NCBI RefSeq assembly: GCF_000194135.1
Contig: NC_015318.1
Location: 262,501 to 326,500, forward strand
DNA: 64,000 bases
Origin: Hippea maritima DSM 10411
GTDB lineage: Bacteria > Campylobacterota_A > Desulfurellia > Desulfurellales > Hippeaceae
Reading direction: 5' to 3'
A program made the translations under genes and the position numbers. The notes under the pieces were generated by a model. The model saw only the letters and a list, made by a program, of their open reading frames with translations. It had not been told where the DNA came from and did not search any database. Of the stretch, positions 27,093 through 36,277 are shown in pieces (positions within the stretch are counted from its first letter, which is position 1; the number at the start of each line of letters is the position of its first letter).

Positions 27093-28345
27093 TCTCTTAT
27101 CTGTCCATTTCCCCTGATTTTGTATTTGTATGTTGTTAGCTCATCAAGACCTACAGGCCCTCTTGCATGCAGTTTATTGGTGCTTATGCCTATCTCTGCC
27201 CCAAATCCAAACACGCCACCATCTGTGAAGCGTGTCGATGCGTTTACATAAACACAAGCAGCGTCAACCTCATCTAAGAAGCGTTCGGCGTTTGTGTGGT
27301 TTTCTGTTATTATGGTTTCGGAATGGTGTGAACCGTATCTGTTTATATGCTCTATTGCCTCGTCTATGCTATCCACGATCTTTATTGAGAGTATCAAGTC
27401 TAAATACTCTGTATGCCAGTCATCTTCTTCTGCTAACTTTATATCTGGCAGTATCTTCAATGTTTCACTGCATCCTCTTAGCTCAACACCCGCACTATCC
27501 ATCAACTCCTTAAATTTAACCAAAAACTCTTGCGCTATGTTTTTATGAACCAGAAGTGTCTCCAAGGCGTTGCAAACGCCCGGTCTTTGCACCTTGGCGT
27601 TGTATGTTATAGAAAGTGCCTTCTCTAAATCTGCAGATTCATCAACATAACCGTGGCATAAACCCTTATCGTGTTTTATCACAGGCATTGTGGCATTTTC
27701 GCTGACAAATCTGATCAATCCCTCGCCGCCCCTTGGCACAATAGCATCGATGTATTTATCCAACTTAAGCATGTATAACACTGCGTCTCTGTCTGTTTCA
27801 TCTATGAAGTTTACAACATTTTCGTTGATGTTGTGGCTTGATAAAGCCTCTTTTATTAGCCCCACCAATAGCCTGTTTGAGTTTATCGCCTCCTTACCAC
27901 CTTTTAGTATAGCACCGTTTGATGATTTTAAGCACAGAATGGAGGCATCAACCGTTACATTGGGTCTTGATTCATAGATTATGCCAAGACACCCTATCGG
28001 GACTTTAACCCGTTCTATGTTTAACCCGTTTTCAAGTCTCCACCCATCGATTACCTTACCCACAGGGCTTTTTAGCTTTATAACGGTTTCAACAGCCTCT
28101 ATCATGCCATCGATCCTTTTGTCGTTTAAAAGCAATCTGTCGATGAGAGAGGCTTTCAAGTTTATCTTTTTGGCGTTTTTTATGTCTATTTCGTTGATTT
28201 CTTTTATCTTGTGTCTGTTTTTGTCTATTAGTTCTGCAAGTTTCTCCAATGCGGCGTTTATCCTATCCTCTGTGAGTTTTGCCAGGCTCTGGCTTGCTGT
28301 TTTTGTGTTATGGGCGAGTTGCTCTATCCTTTCTTTTAATGACAT
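27089..28345 (-). CDS. proA: Gamma-glutamyl phosphate reductase
   Basis: 418 residues, aldehyde dehydrogenase fold; second step of proline synthesis. Catalytic Cys in RPGVCNALET, with IYESRPNVT, GGKEAINSN and VNASTRFTDG typical of ProA. The start lies 3 bases after the proB stop. Confidence 0.97.
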   Translation of the reverse strand: MSLKERIEQLAHNTKTASQSLAKLTEDRINAALEKLAELIDKNRHKIKEINEIDIKNAKKINLKASLIDRLLLNDKRIDGMIEAVETVIKLKSPVGKVIDGWRLENGLNIERVKVPIGCLGIIYESRPNVTVDASILCLKSSNGAILKGGKEAINSNRLLVGLIKEALSSHNINENVVNFIDETDRDAVLYMLKLDKYIDAIVPRGGEGLIRFVSENATMPVIKHDKGLCHGYVDESADLEKALSITYNAKVQRPGVCNALETLLVHKNIAQEFLVKFKELMDSAGVELRGCSETLKILPDIKLAEEDDWHTEYLDLILSIKIVDSIDEAIEHINRYGSHHSETIITENHTNAERFLDEVDAACVYVNASTRFTDGGVFGFGAEIGISTNKLHARGPVGLDELTTYKYKIRGNGQIRE

Positions 28346-28348
28346 TCT

Positions 28349-30417
<2,069 letters not shown>

Positions 30418-30666
30418 TTACGGATAAACGCTGACAAACTTTTTACCAAGCTTTTCTTCGAATTTCACTGTACCTGCAACTAAAGCAAAAAGTGTATCGT
30501 CCTTACCTTTGCCTGTATTTTTACCAGGGTGCCACTTGGTTCCCCTCTGGCGAACCAGTATTTCACCAGCTTTTACCATCTGCCCATCAGCTCTTTTTAC
30601 GCCTAAGCGTTTACCTATACTATCCCTTCCGTTTTTGGTGCTTCCAAGACCTTTCTTGTGAGCCAT
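30418..30666 (-). CDS. rpmA: 50S ribosomal protein L27
   Basis: 82 residues; [16 protein letters not shown] is the typical N-terminus near the peptidyl-transferase centre, with no cleaved leader as in Firmicutes. [10 protein letters not shown] is conserved. It lies 11 bases after rplU with a GGGGG-rich ribosome site. Confidence 0.98.
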   Translation of the reverse strand: MAHKKGLGSTKNGRDSIGKRLGVKRADGQMVKAGEILVRQRGTKWHPGKNTGKGKDDTLFALVAGTVKFEEKLGKKFVSVYP

Positions 30667-30677
30667 TTATATTCCCC

Positions 30678-30977
30678 CTATGATACTATCTTTGTGATTT
30701 TTACCTCTGTGAAATACTGCCTATGCCCCTTTTTTCTTTTATATCCTTTTCTTCTTTTGAATTTAAACACTATAACCTTTTTAGCTTTTGCTGTTCTTAT
30801 AACCTTGGCTTCTACTTTTGCATTTTCAACATAAGGAGCACCAACCTTATCTCCAACCATCAAAACCTTGTCAAAGGATATCTCGCTTTTGTCCTCTACT
30901 GGTAGTTTTTCTACCTTGATGATGTCTCCCTCTTTTACTATGTATTGCTTTCCACCGGTCTCTATAACTGCAAACAT
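30678..30977 (-). CDS. rplU: 50S ribosomal protein L21
   Basis: 99 residues from the ATG at 30977 ([12 protein letters not shown]), with AAGGGGTG upstream. A GTG nine bases earlier is rejected because the family begins at this Met. The end has [10 protein letters not shown] as expected. First gene of the minus-strand operon that runs to the GGDEF domain. Confidence 0.98.
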   Translation of the reverse strand: MFAVIETGGKQYIVKEGDIIKVEKLPVEDKSEISFDKVLMVGDKVGAPYVENAKVEAKVIRTAKAKKVIVFKFKRRKGYKRKKGHRQYFTEVKITKIVS

Positions 30978-31016
30978 CGCTAACACCCCTTCTTTCCCTT
31001 CAAATTTAGCCTTAAG

Positions 31017-31045
31017 CTAATACAAAATTTACCATCTTTTGTCAA
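31017..31045 (-). promoter_or_regulatory. Sigma70 promoter of the rplU operon
   Basis: On the minus strand TTGACA (31045-31040), 17 bases, then TATTAG (31022-31017). A small inverted repeat TTAGC/GCTAA overlaps the -10 and start point and could fold at the very 5' end of the RNA. The leader to the rplU ATG is about 33 bases. Confidence 0.7.
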
Positions 31046-31049
31046 ATTT

Positions 31050-31592
31050 TTAGTGCTTGTGCATCAAATAAAGAGCTAAAGATAGTGCGAGGATACACAA
31101 AGCAAAGTAAAGCATGTGCATGGGGCTGTCAAAGTGCATATGAAGCATTCTTTTAAAGAAGCTGACAATTAGCACCATGACAACGACTTTGCCTATTTTA
31201 TCCTTTAGTTCATCTAAAGAGTGAATTGACAAAATTCTCTTTCCTACTTTGGTATCTTCTGCATCATCTATGTCACTTACGAATAACTCATAAAGTCCAA
31301 ACGAAAAGATCAGCATAACAACGGCTATTAGGTATAGATCCACTGCACCTATTACCTGACTTATTAGTCTACTGTGAAACTCTTCCTCTTCTGTGTAATG
31401 GCCAGCAAAAAAACCAATTGTATCCTTTGCTGTGTGCCATATGTCAAAGCTTGCCGCGATGAACATTATGAAGGCACCGATCATACCAAATATTACAGCT
31501 GTTACAACTATGAGCCTGCTCTTCCACAGCAGCCTTTCAAAGACTATTTCCAATTTGCTTCTTTTGTCCATCGGTGATAATTTAACATACAT
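31050..31592 (-). CDS. YqhA/UPF0114 family membrane protein
   Basis: About 180 residues with four membrane helices (about 28-50, 82-105, 130-150, 160-177). The stretch VDLYLIAVVMLIFSFGLYELFVSDID and SLDELKDKIGKVVVMVL in sequence order fit the YqhA (UPF0114) family, whose function is not known. The start is either ATG 31592 or the Met eight codons in; neither has a clear ribosome site. It is transcribed towards rplU. Confidence 0.75.
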   Translation of the reverse strand: MYVKLSPMDKRSKLEIVFERLLWKSRLIVVTAVIFGMIGAFIMFIAASFDIWHTAKDTIGFFAGHYTEEEEFHSRLISQVIGAVDLYLIAVVMLIFSFGLYELFVSDIDDAEDTKVGKRILSIHSLDELKDKIGKVVVMVLIVSFFKRMLHMHFDSPMHMLYFALCILALSLALYLMHKH

Positions 31593-31630
31593 GTTGGTCT
31601 TGTGTCTATTTTTTAAACGAGGAGGGGTGT

Positions 31631-32065
31631 ATGGAAAGAATCAGGGAGACAGATAAGAGACTGTTTGGGGAGTATGCAGTTTTGTATGCGGGGTTTTCCA
31701 AGCAGGAAAGACAAAGGCTTATAGAGTTTTCTCGCTCCCATTCCAAGAACCTTAAGGTTTTGTTTTCCTGTTTGGGTGATACAGATAGGGTTGTTGAGGA
31801 TATATTTAGGGGTGATGATGGCAGGTGTTTGGATGAAAATACGGATTATCCAAAAACTGTCATAATGAGCGGTTTTTCAGAAAAAGAGCTGCTTGAGTTT
31901 TTAAAGAAATTCAAGGGTTTGGATATACCTGTTCAGCTTGTGGCTGTATTGACCGAAACATCCAAAGATTGGCTGTTTAAGGATTTGATAGAGGAGTTAA
32001 AAAAAGAATCGGAGGAGATAAGAAAAAGAAAGGCTCAGTCCAACCATAAAAATCAAAGCTCTTGA
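31631..32065 (+). CDS. DUF3783 family protein
   Basis: 144 residues. The central part (VIMSGFSEKELLEFL, then VAVLTETSKDWLFKDLIEEL at about 75-125) matches the DUF3783 pattern; the N-terminal part is a divergent repeat of the same idea (VLYAGFSKQERQRLI). The basic C-terminal tail is probably disordered. Strong AGGAGGGG ribosome site. Function unknown. Its stop overlaps the tRNA-Val promoter. Confidence 0.7.
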   Translation: MERIRETDKRLFGEYAVLYAGFSKQERQRLIEFSRSHSKNLKVLFSCLGDTDRVVEDIFRGDDGRCLDENTDYPKTVIMSGFSEKELLEFLKKFKGLDIPVQLVAVLTETSKDWLFKDLIEELKKESEEIRKRKAQSNHKNQSS

Positions 32066-32090
32066 CAAAATATTGTTAAAATGATAACAA
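32062..32090 (+). promoter_or_regulatory. Promoter of tRNA-Val
   Basis: TTGACA (32062-32067), 17 bases, TAACAA (32085-32090). The -35 is perfect and overlaps the stop of the DUF3783 gene; the -10 is weak. The predicted start is about 12 bases before the mature tRNA. Confidence 0.55.
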
Positions 32091-32108
32091 CTTTTCGCAA
32101 CTTTATGT

Positions 32109-32183
32109 GGGCGCATAGCTCAGGGGGAGAGCGCTTGCTTGACGCGCAAGAGGTCAGTGGTTCGAAACCACTTGCGCCCACCA
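32109..32183 (+). tRNA. tRNA-Val (anticodon GAC)
   Basis: 75 bases. Acceptor GGGCGCA pairs with TGCGCCC, D stem GCTC/GAGC, anticodon stem CTTGC/GCAAG with loop TTGACGC (anticodon GAC), T arm AGTGG-TTCGAAA-CCACT, CCA encoded. Only 22 bases separate it from thrS, so it is probably processed from a common transcript. Confidence 0.97.
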
Positions 32184-32205
32184 TTTTTATTTTGAGGAAG
32201 AAAAA

Positions 32206-34068
32206 GTGGAATTAAAAAAAGGCACAAATCTATTAGAGTATGTTAAGAAGAATAAGCTAAAGGATATTATTGCTGCTAAGATAGAGGGTAAGGTTGTTGA
32301 TTTGGATACAACGCTTGATAGCGATAAGAATATTGAGTTTATAACAATCAACTCCAAAGAAGGTCTTGAGATATTGAGGCATTCTGCAGCCCACATCATG
32401 GCTCAGGCTGTTCAGCATGTGTTCGGAGAAGCCAAGTTTGCCATAGGTCCTGCTATTGAGAACGGATTTTATTACGATATGGATGTGGGCAGGACTATAA
32501 CCGATGATGACCTTAAAAAGATAGAAAAAGAGATGAAAAAGATTGTGGGAGCGAATTATAAGTTCTCCCGCAAGGAGCTTCCAAAAGAGGAAGCTGTAAA
32601 GATATTCCAGGACAAAGGCGATGAATACAAGGTTGAGATACTTAAAGATCTGGATGAGGATGTTGTAAGTCTTTATACGCAGGGTGATTTTACAGATCTT
32701 TGTAGGGGTCCTCATATACCATCGACAGGGTATCTGAAACACTTTAAACTCTTAAATGTGGCTGGGGCCTATTTTAAGGGTGATGAAGCCAGGCCTATGC
32801 TGCAGCGCATCTATGGTGCTGCTTTTGCAACGAAGGAGGAGTTGGACAGGTATCTTAAGTTTCTTGAGGAGGTCAAAAAGAGGGATCATAGAAAGTTAGG
32901 CAAACAGTTAGACCTTTTCAGCATAAACGACGAGGTTGGTCCTGGACTTATTATCTGGCATCCCAAGGGTGCTATGCTCAGATATTTAATTGAGGAGTTT
33001 GAAAGAAAAGAGCACCTAAAGAGGGGTTATGAGTTTGTAAAAGGCCCTGAGATCTTAAGAACCCAGCTGTGGAAAAGAAGCGGGCATTTTGATCATTATA
33101 GGGAAAATATGTATTTTACCGAAATAGATGACCAGAGTTTTGGCATAAAGCCTATGAACTGCCTGGGTCATATACAGGTTTATAAATCCAAAAAGAGGAG
33201 CTACAGGGAATTGCCCAAGCGCTATTTTGAGTTGGGCGTGGTGCATAGACATGAAAAAAGCGGTGTTTTACATGGTTTGTTAAGGGTAAGGGAGTTTACT
33301 CAGGATGATGCCCATATATTCTGCAGACCAGACCAGCTGAATGATGAGATAATAGGCGTTCTGAATTTTGTTCAAGATGTTATGGATATATTTGGTTTTG
33401 AATATGAGCTTGAGATTTCAACAAGGCCTGAAAACTCAATAGGAACAGACCAACAGTGGGAGTTGGCAACTAACGCCCTTATAAATGCACTGAAAAATAC
33501 AGGTAGGGAATACGATATAAATGAAGGAGATGGGGCTTTTTATGGGCCTAAGATAGATGTAAAGCTTAAGGATGCGCTTGGCAGAAAGTGGCAGTGTGCT
33601 ACGATTCAGTGTGATTTTACGCTTCCTGAGCGCTTTGATCTGACTTATGTGGATGAGGATGGCAAGGAGAAGCAACCTGTAATGGTTCACAGGGTTATAT
33701 TGGGCTCAATAGAGCGATTCATTGCTATTCTAATAGAGAACTATGAAGGCGATTTTCCTGTTTGGATAGCGCCTGTTCAGGTTAGAGTTTTGCCTGTTTC
33801 TGAAAAACATGAAGCCTATGCTAAGGATGTATATCAAACGCTTAAGGATAGAGGTATAAGGGTTGAAATTGAAGAAAGAAATGAAACGCTTGGTAAGAAG
33901 ATTAGATTTGCAGAAACCGACAAAGTGCCCTATGTTGTTGTAGTAGGTGATAAAGAGATTGAAGATAAGACTATTTCTGTTAGAAAGAGAAAAGAAGGCG
34001 ATCTGGGCTGTATGAATATAGATGGATTCATTGAAAGATTACAAAAAGAAATAGATAGCAGGAGGTGA
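32206..34068 (+). CDS. thrS: Threonyl-tRNA synthetase
   Basis: 620 residues. TGS domain (1-60), editing domain with HSAAHIMAQ and CRGPH, catalytic class II core, and C-terminal anticodon domain. Zinc ligands appear present: Cys in MNCLGH, His in the LHGLLRVR region and His in MVHRVILGS. The near-universal MNCPGH reads MNCLGH. Start GTG with GAGGAAG. Its stop TGA is embedded in the infC ribosome site. Confidence 0.96.
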   Translation: MELKKGTNLLEYVKKNKLKDIIAAKIEGKVVDLDTTLDSDKNIEFITINSKEGLEILRHSAAHIMAQAVQHVFGEAKFAIGPAIENGFYYDMDVGRTITDDDLKKIEKEMKKIVGANYKFSRKELPKEEAVKIFQDKGDEYKVEILKDLDEDVVSLYTQGDFTDLCRGPHIPSTGYLKHFKLLNVAGAYFKGDEARPMLQRIYGAAFATKEELDRYLKFLEEVKKRDHRKLGKQLDLFSINDEVGPGLIIWHPKGAMLRYLIEEFERKEHLKRGYEFVKGPEILRTQLWKRSGHFDHYRENMYFTEIDDQSFGIKPMNCLGHIQVYKSKKRSYRELPKRYFELGVVHRHEKSGVLHGLLRVREFTQDDAHIFCRPDQLNDEIIGVLNFVQDVMDIFGFEYELEISTRPENSIGTDQQWELATNALINALKNTGREYDINEGDGAFYGPKIDVKLKDALGRKWQCATIQCDFTLPERFDLTYVDEDGKEKQPVMVHRVILGSIERFIAILIENYEGDFPVWIAPVQVRVLPVSEKHEAYAKDVYQTLKDRGIRVEIEERNETLGKKIRFAETDKVPYVVVVGDKEIEDKTISVRKRKEGDLGCMNIDGFIERLQKEIDSRR

Positions 34069-34075
34069 TGCCATA
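34060..34075 (+). promoter_or_regulatory. infC ribosome site with AUA start and two-codon overlapping frame
   Basis: AGGAGGTGAT (34060-34069), GCC, then ATA (34073-34075), which is the first codon of the IF-3 frame at ideal spacing (7 bases after GGAGG). The thrS stop TGA is 34066-34068. An ATG at 34068-34070 opens the frame ATG-CCA-TAA, whose stop overlaps the ATA. IF-3 is known to discriminate against non-canonical starts and so to repress its own gene (AUU in E. coli). Confidence 0.8.
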
Positions 34076-34600
34076 AGAGGCGATTTTAGAAAGAAGGAAC
34101 TTCCACCTATTAATGAGAATATTAAAGCTGATAAGGTTAGGCTTATAACCGAAACAGGCGAGCAGGTGGGCGTTGTTCCTTTAAGTGAGGCTTTAAGAAG
34201 GGCTGAGAATGCTGGATTGGATCTTGTTGTTGTGAGTCCCAACAGCAATCCAATTGTTTGCCGCATAATGGATTACGGCAAGTACAACTATGAGAAGCAA
34301 AAAAAGCAGCAGAAGAGTAAGAAATCTCAAAAGACTATTAAGGTTAAGGAGCTTAAGCTAAGGCCAAGGATAGCTGATAACGACTATCAGACCAAATTGA
34401 AAATGGCCAAAAGCTTTTTAGAGGATAAGAATAAGGTTAAATTTAACATTTTCTTGCGTGGCAGAGAGATGGATAAAAGGGAACTTGTTGAAGAGTTAAT
34501 AGAAAGACTTAAATTGGATTTAGTTGAAGTTGGCAATATCGAGGGTAAACCTGATTATCAAGGCAGGAGAATAACCGTTTCTTTTGTGCCAAATAAATAG
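34073..34600 (+). CDS. infC: Translation initiation factor IF-3 (AUA start)
   Basis: 175 residues from ATA 34073. The frame continues IRGDFRKKELPPINENIKA, a complete IF-3 N-terminus; the first conventional codon (GTG 34166) would remove 31 conserved residues. N domain to about residue 80, basic linker KKQQKSKKSQK, C domain (KELKLRPRI, FLRGREM). IF-3 keeps the 30S subunit free and checks the start codon. Order thrS-infC-rpmI-rplT is classic. Confidence 0.93.
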   Translation: MRGDFRKKELPPINENIKADKVRLITETGEQVGVVPLSEALRRAENAGLDLVVVSPNSNPIVCRIMDYGKYNYEKQKKQQKSKKSQKTIKVKELKLRPRIADNDYQTKLKMAKSFLEDKNKVKFNIFLRGREMDKRELVEELIERLKLDLVEVGNIEGKPDYQGRRITVSFVPNK

Positions 34601-34609
34601 GAGGAAGAG

Positions 34610-34807
34610 ATGAAGCTTAAAACAAGAAGAGCTGCGGCGAAGAGATTTTCTAAAACTGCAAACGGTCATTTTAAACATGCAAGGGCAGGCAAAAGCCATC
34701 TCTTGTTTGATAAAACCAGGAAAAGAAAAAGAAATCTAAAAAGGCCTAACTGCATAAAATCAGGTCAGGTTAAACACAACCTCAAAGAGTTGATGCCTTG
34801 GGGATAA
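34610..34807 (+). CDS. rpmI: 50S ribosomal protein L35
   Basis: 65 residues, basic; MKLKTRRAAAKRFSKTANG and HLLFDKTRKRKR are the family hallmarks. AGGAGGAAG lies just before the ATG, 9 bases after infC. Confidence 0.98.
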   Translation: MKLKTRRAAAKRFSKTANGHFKHARAGKSHLLFDKTRKRKRNLKRPNCIKSGQVKHNLKELMPWG

Positions 34808-34820
34808 AGGGAGGTAAAAG

Positions 34821-35168
34821 TTGAGAGTAAAAACAGGATTCAAGAGAAGAAGAAGACATAAAAAGATTTTAAAGCTCGCTAAGGGTTATTATCAGAGGAG
34901 ACACTCGACCTATAAGAACGCAGAGGAGAGCGTAAGAAGGGCACTTGCTTATGCTTATAGGGATAGAAAGGTAAGAAAAAGGGAGTTTAGAAAACTCTGG
35001 ATTACAAGAATAAATGCGGCTGTTAGAGAATACGGCTTGAGTTATAGTAAGTTTATGCACCTGTTAAAGGAGAAAAACATAGACTTAAACAGGAAGGTTT
35101 TAAGTCAAATGGCTATCTATGAACCGGAAGCTTTCAAAAACCTCATAGAGAGTGTTAAGGCTTCTTAA
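34821..35168 (+). CDS. rplT: 50S ribosomal protein L20
   Basis: 115 residues; TTG start after GGGAGG. The basic N-terminus (FKRRRRHKKILKLAKGYY) and LWITRINAA are typical. L20 represses its own operon in several bacteria; no pseudoknot could be verified by eye here. Followed by a strong terminator. Confidence 0.98.
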   Translation: MRVKTGFKRRRRHKKILKLAKGYYQRRHSTYKNAEESVRRALAYAYRDRKVRKREFRKLWITRINAAVREYGLSYSKFMHLLKEKNIDLNRKVLSQMAIYEPEAFKNLIESVKAS

Positions 35169-35184
35169 AAAAGAACCAAAGTGA

Positions 35185-35213
35185 TTACCATAATGCGAAA
35201 AAGTGCTTATAAT
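35185..35213 (+). promoter_or_regulatory. Possible pheS promoter nested in the rplT terminator
   Basis: TTACCA (35185-35190; 4 of 6 matches), 17 bases, TATAAT (35208-35213; perfect). The predicted start near 35220 gives a leader of about 32 bases to the pheS ATG that begins with the T-rich 3' arm of the hairpin, so the new RNA would not form the terminator. Confidence 0.5.
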
Positions 35214-35235
35214 AAGCATTTTTTCGCATTTTTTA
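35192..35235 (+). terminator. Intrinsic terminator after rplT, with TATAAT in the apex
   Basis: AATGCGAAAAAGTGCTTA (35192-35209) pairs with its near-perfect complement ending at 35230 (one G-T pair), followed by TTTTTAATTTT. The apex reads TATAAT (35208-35213), and TTACCA lies exactly 17 bases upstream (35185-35190), so the same DNA could be a promoter for pheS. Confidence 0.85.
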
Positions 35236-35251
35236 ATTTTAAGGGGTGCTT

Positions 35252-36277
35252 ATGGAACAGCTCAAAAAGGAGTTTGAACAGCTATTAAAGGATGTGGAAA
35301 ATCAGGAACAGCTAAAACAACTAAAAGCCCAGTTTTTAGGCAAAAAGGGTAAGATAACGGCTTTTTTTAAGCAGCTAAAAGGTTTATCCGAGGAAGAGAA
35401 AAAAGAATTTGGCAAAAAAATAAATGAACTTAAGGAGTTTTGCGAAAGGCTTTTGGAGGATAAGTCTAAGGAGCTATTTGAAAGGGCAAAGCAAGAATCC
35501 CTAAAGAAAGAGGCTGTAGACATAACACTTCCTGCAAGGGGGGCAAACTTCGGTGCAATTCATCCTATAACAAAGACCATAATGGAGATTGAAGATATAT
35601 TTAAGAGCCTTGGATTTGGTGTTGAAAGCGGTCCTGAGGTGGAGCTTGATTTGTTCAACTTTGAGATGCTTAATATACCCAAGGAACACCCGGCAAGGGA
35701 TATGCAAGATACTTTCTATATAGATGACAACGTTGTTTTAAGAACACACACATCACCTACTCAGATTAGGGTGATGAAAAGGCAAAAACCTCCAGTTATG
35801 TTTATCTCGCCGGGTAGGGTCTATAGGCGAGATTCTGATTTGACCCATTCTCCTATGTTTCACCAGATTGAGGGTTTGCTTGTTGATAAAAATGTGAGAT
35901 TTTCAGATTTAAAGGGTGTTCTGAGTGAATTCTTAAGGATGTTCTTCGGTGATGTTCCTGTTAGGTTTAGGCCAAGTTATTTCCCCTTTACTGAGCCATC
36001 AGCTGAGGTTGATATAGGATGTATTATTTGTAAAGGTAAAGGGTGCAGGGTCTGTTCTCATACTGGATACCTTGAGGTTTTAGGATGCGGCATGGTTCAT
36101 CCCAATGTGCTTAAAAACTGCGGATACGATCCGGATGAATATGTAGGTTTTGCTTTTGGTTTGGGTATTGAGCGTTTTGCAATGCTTAAATATGGAATTG
36201 ATAATATAAAACTATTCTTTGAAAATGATTTGAGATTTCTGGAGCAATTCTCGTATTCAAAAGGTAGGCTATTATGA
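35252..36277 (+). CDS. pheS: Phenylalanyl-tRNA synthetase alpha subunit
   Basis: 341 residues from ATG 35252 (AAGGGG 5 bases upstream; a GTG at 35246 overlaps that site). N-terminal coiled coil (1-85), class II motif 2 region FRPSYFPFTEPSAEVD, and GLGIERFAML as motif 3. Forms an alpha2beta2 enzyme with PheT, overlapping it by 4 bases. Confidence 0.97.
   Translation: MEQLKKEFEQLLKDVENQEQLKQLKAQFLGKKGKITAFFKQLKGLSEEEKKEFGKKINELKEFCERLLEDKSKELFERAKQESLKKEAVDITLPARGANFGAIHPITKTIMEIEDIFKSLGFGVESGPEVELDLFNFEMLNIPKEHPARDMQDTFYIDDNVVLRTHTSPTQIRVMKRQKPPVMFISPGRVYRRDSDLTHSPMFHQIEGLLVDKNVRFSDLKGVLSEFLRMFFGDVPVRFRPSYFPFTEPSAEVDIGCIICKGKGCRVCSHTGYLEVLGCGMVHPNVLKNCGYDPDEYVGFAFGLGIERFAMLKYGIDNIKLFFENDLRFLEQFSYSKGRLL

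Noticed and set aside
34166-34600. infC starting at GTG 34166
   Set aside because: It would drop 31 conserved IF-3 residues that are encoded in frame directly upstream, behind an ideal AGGAGGTGAT site with an AUA start.
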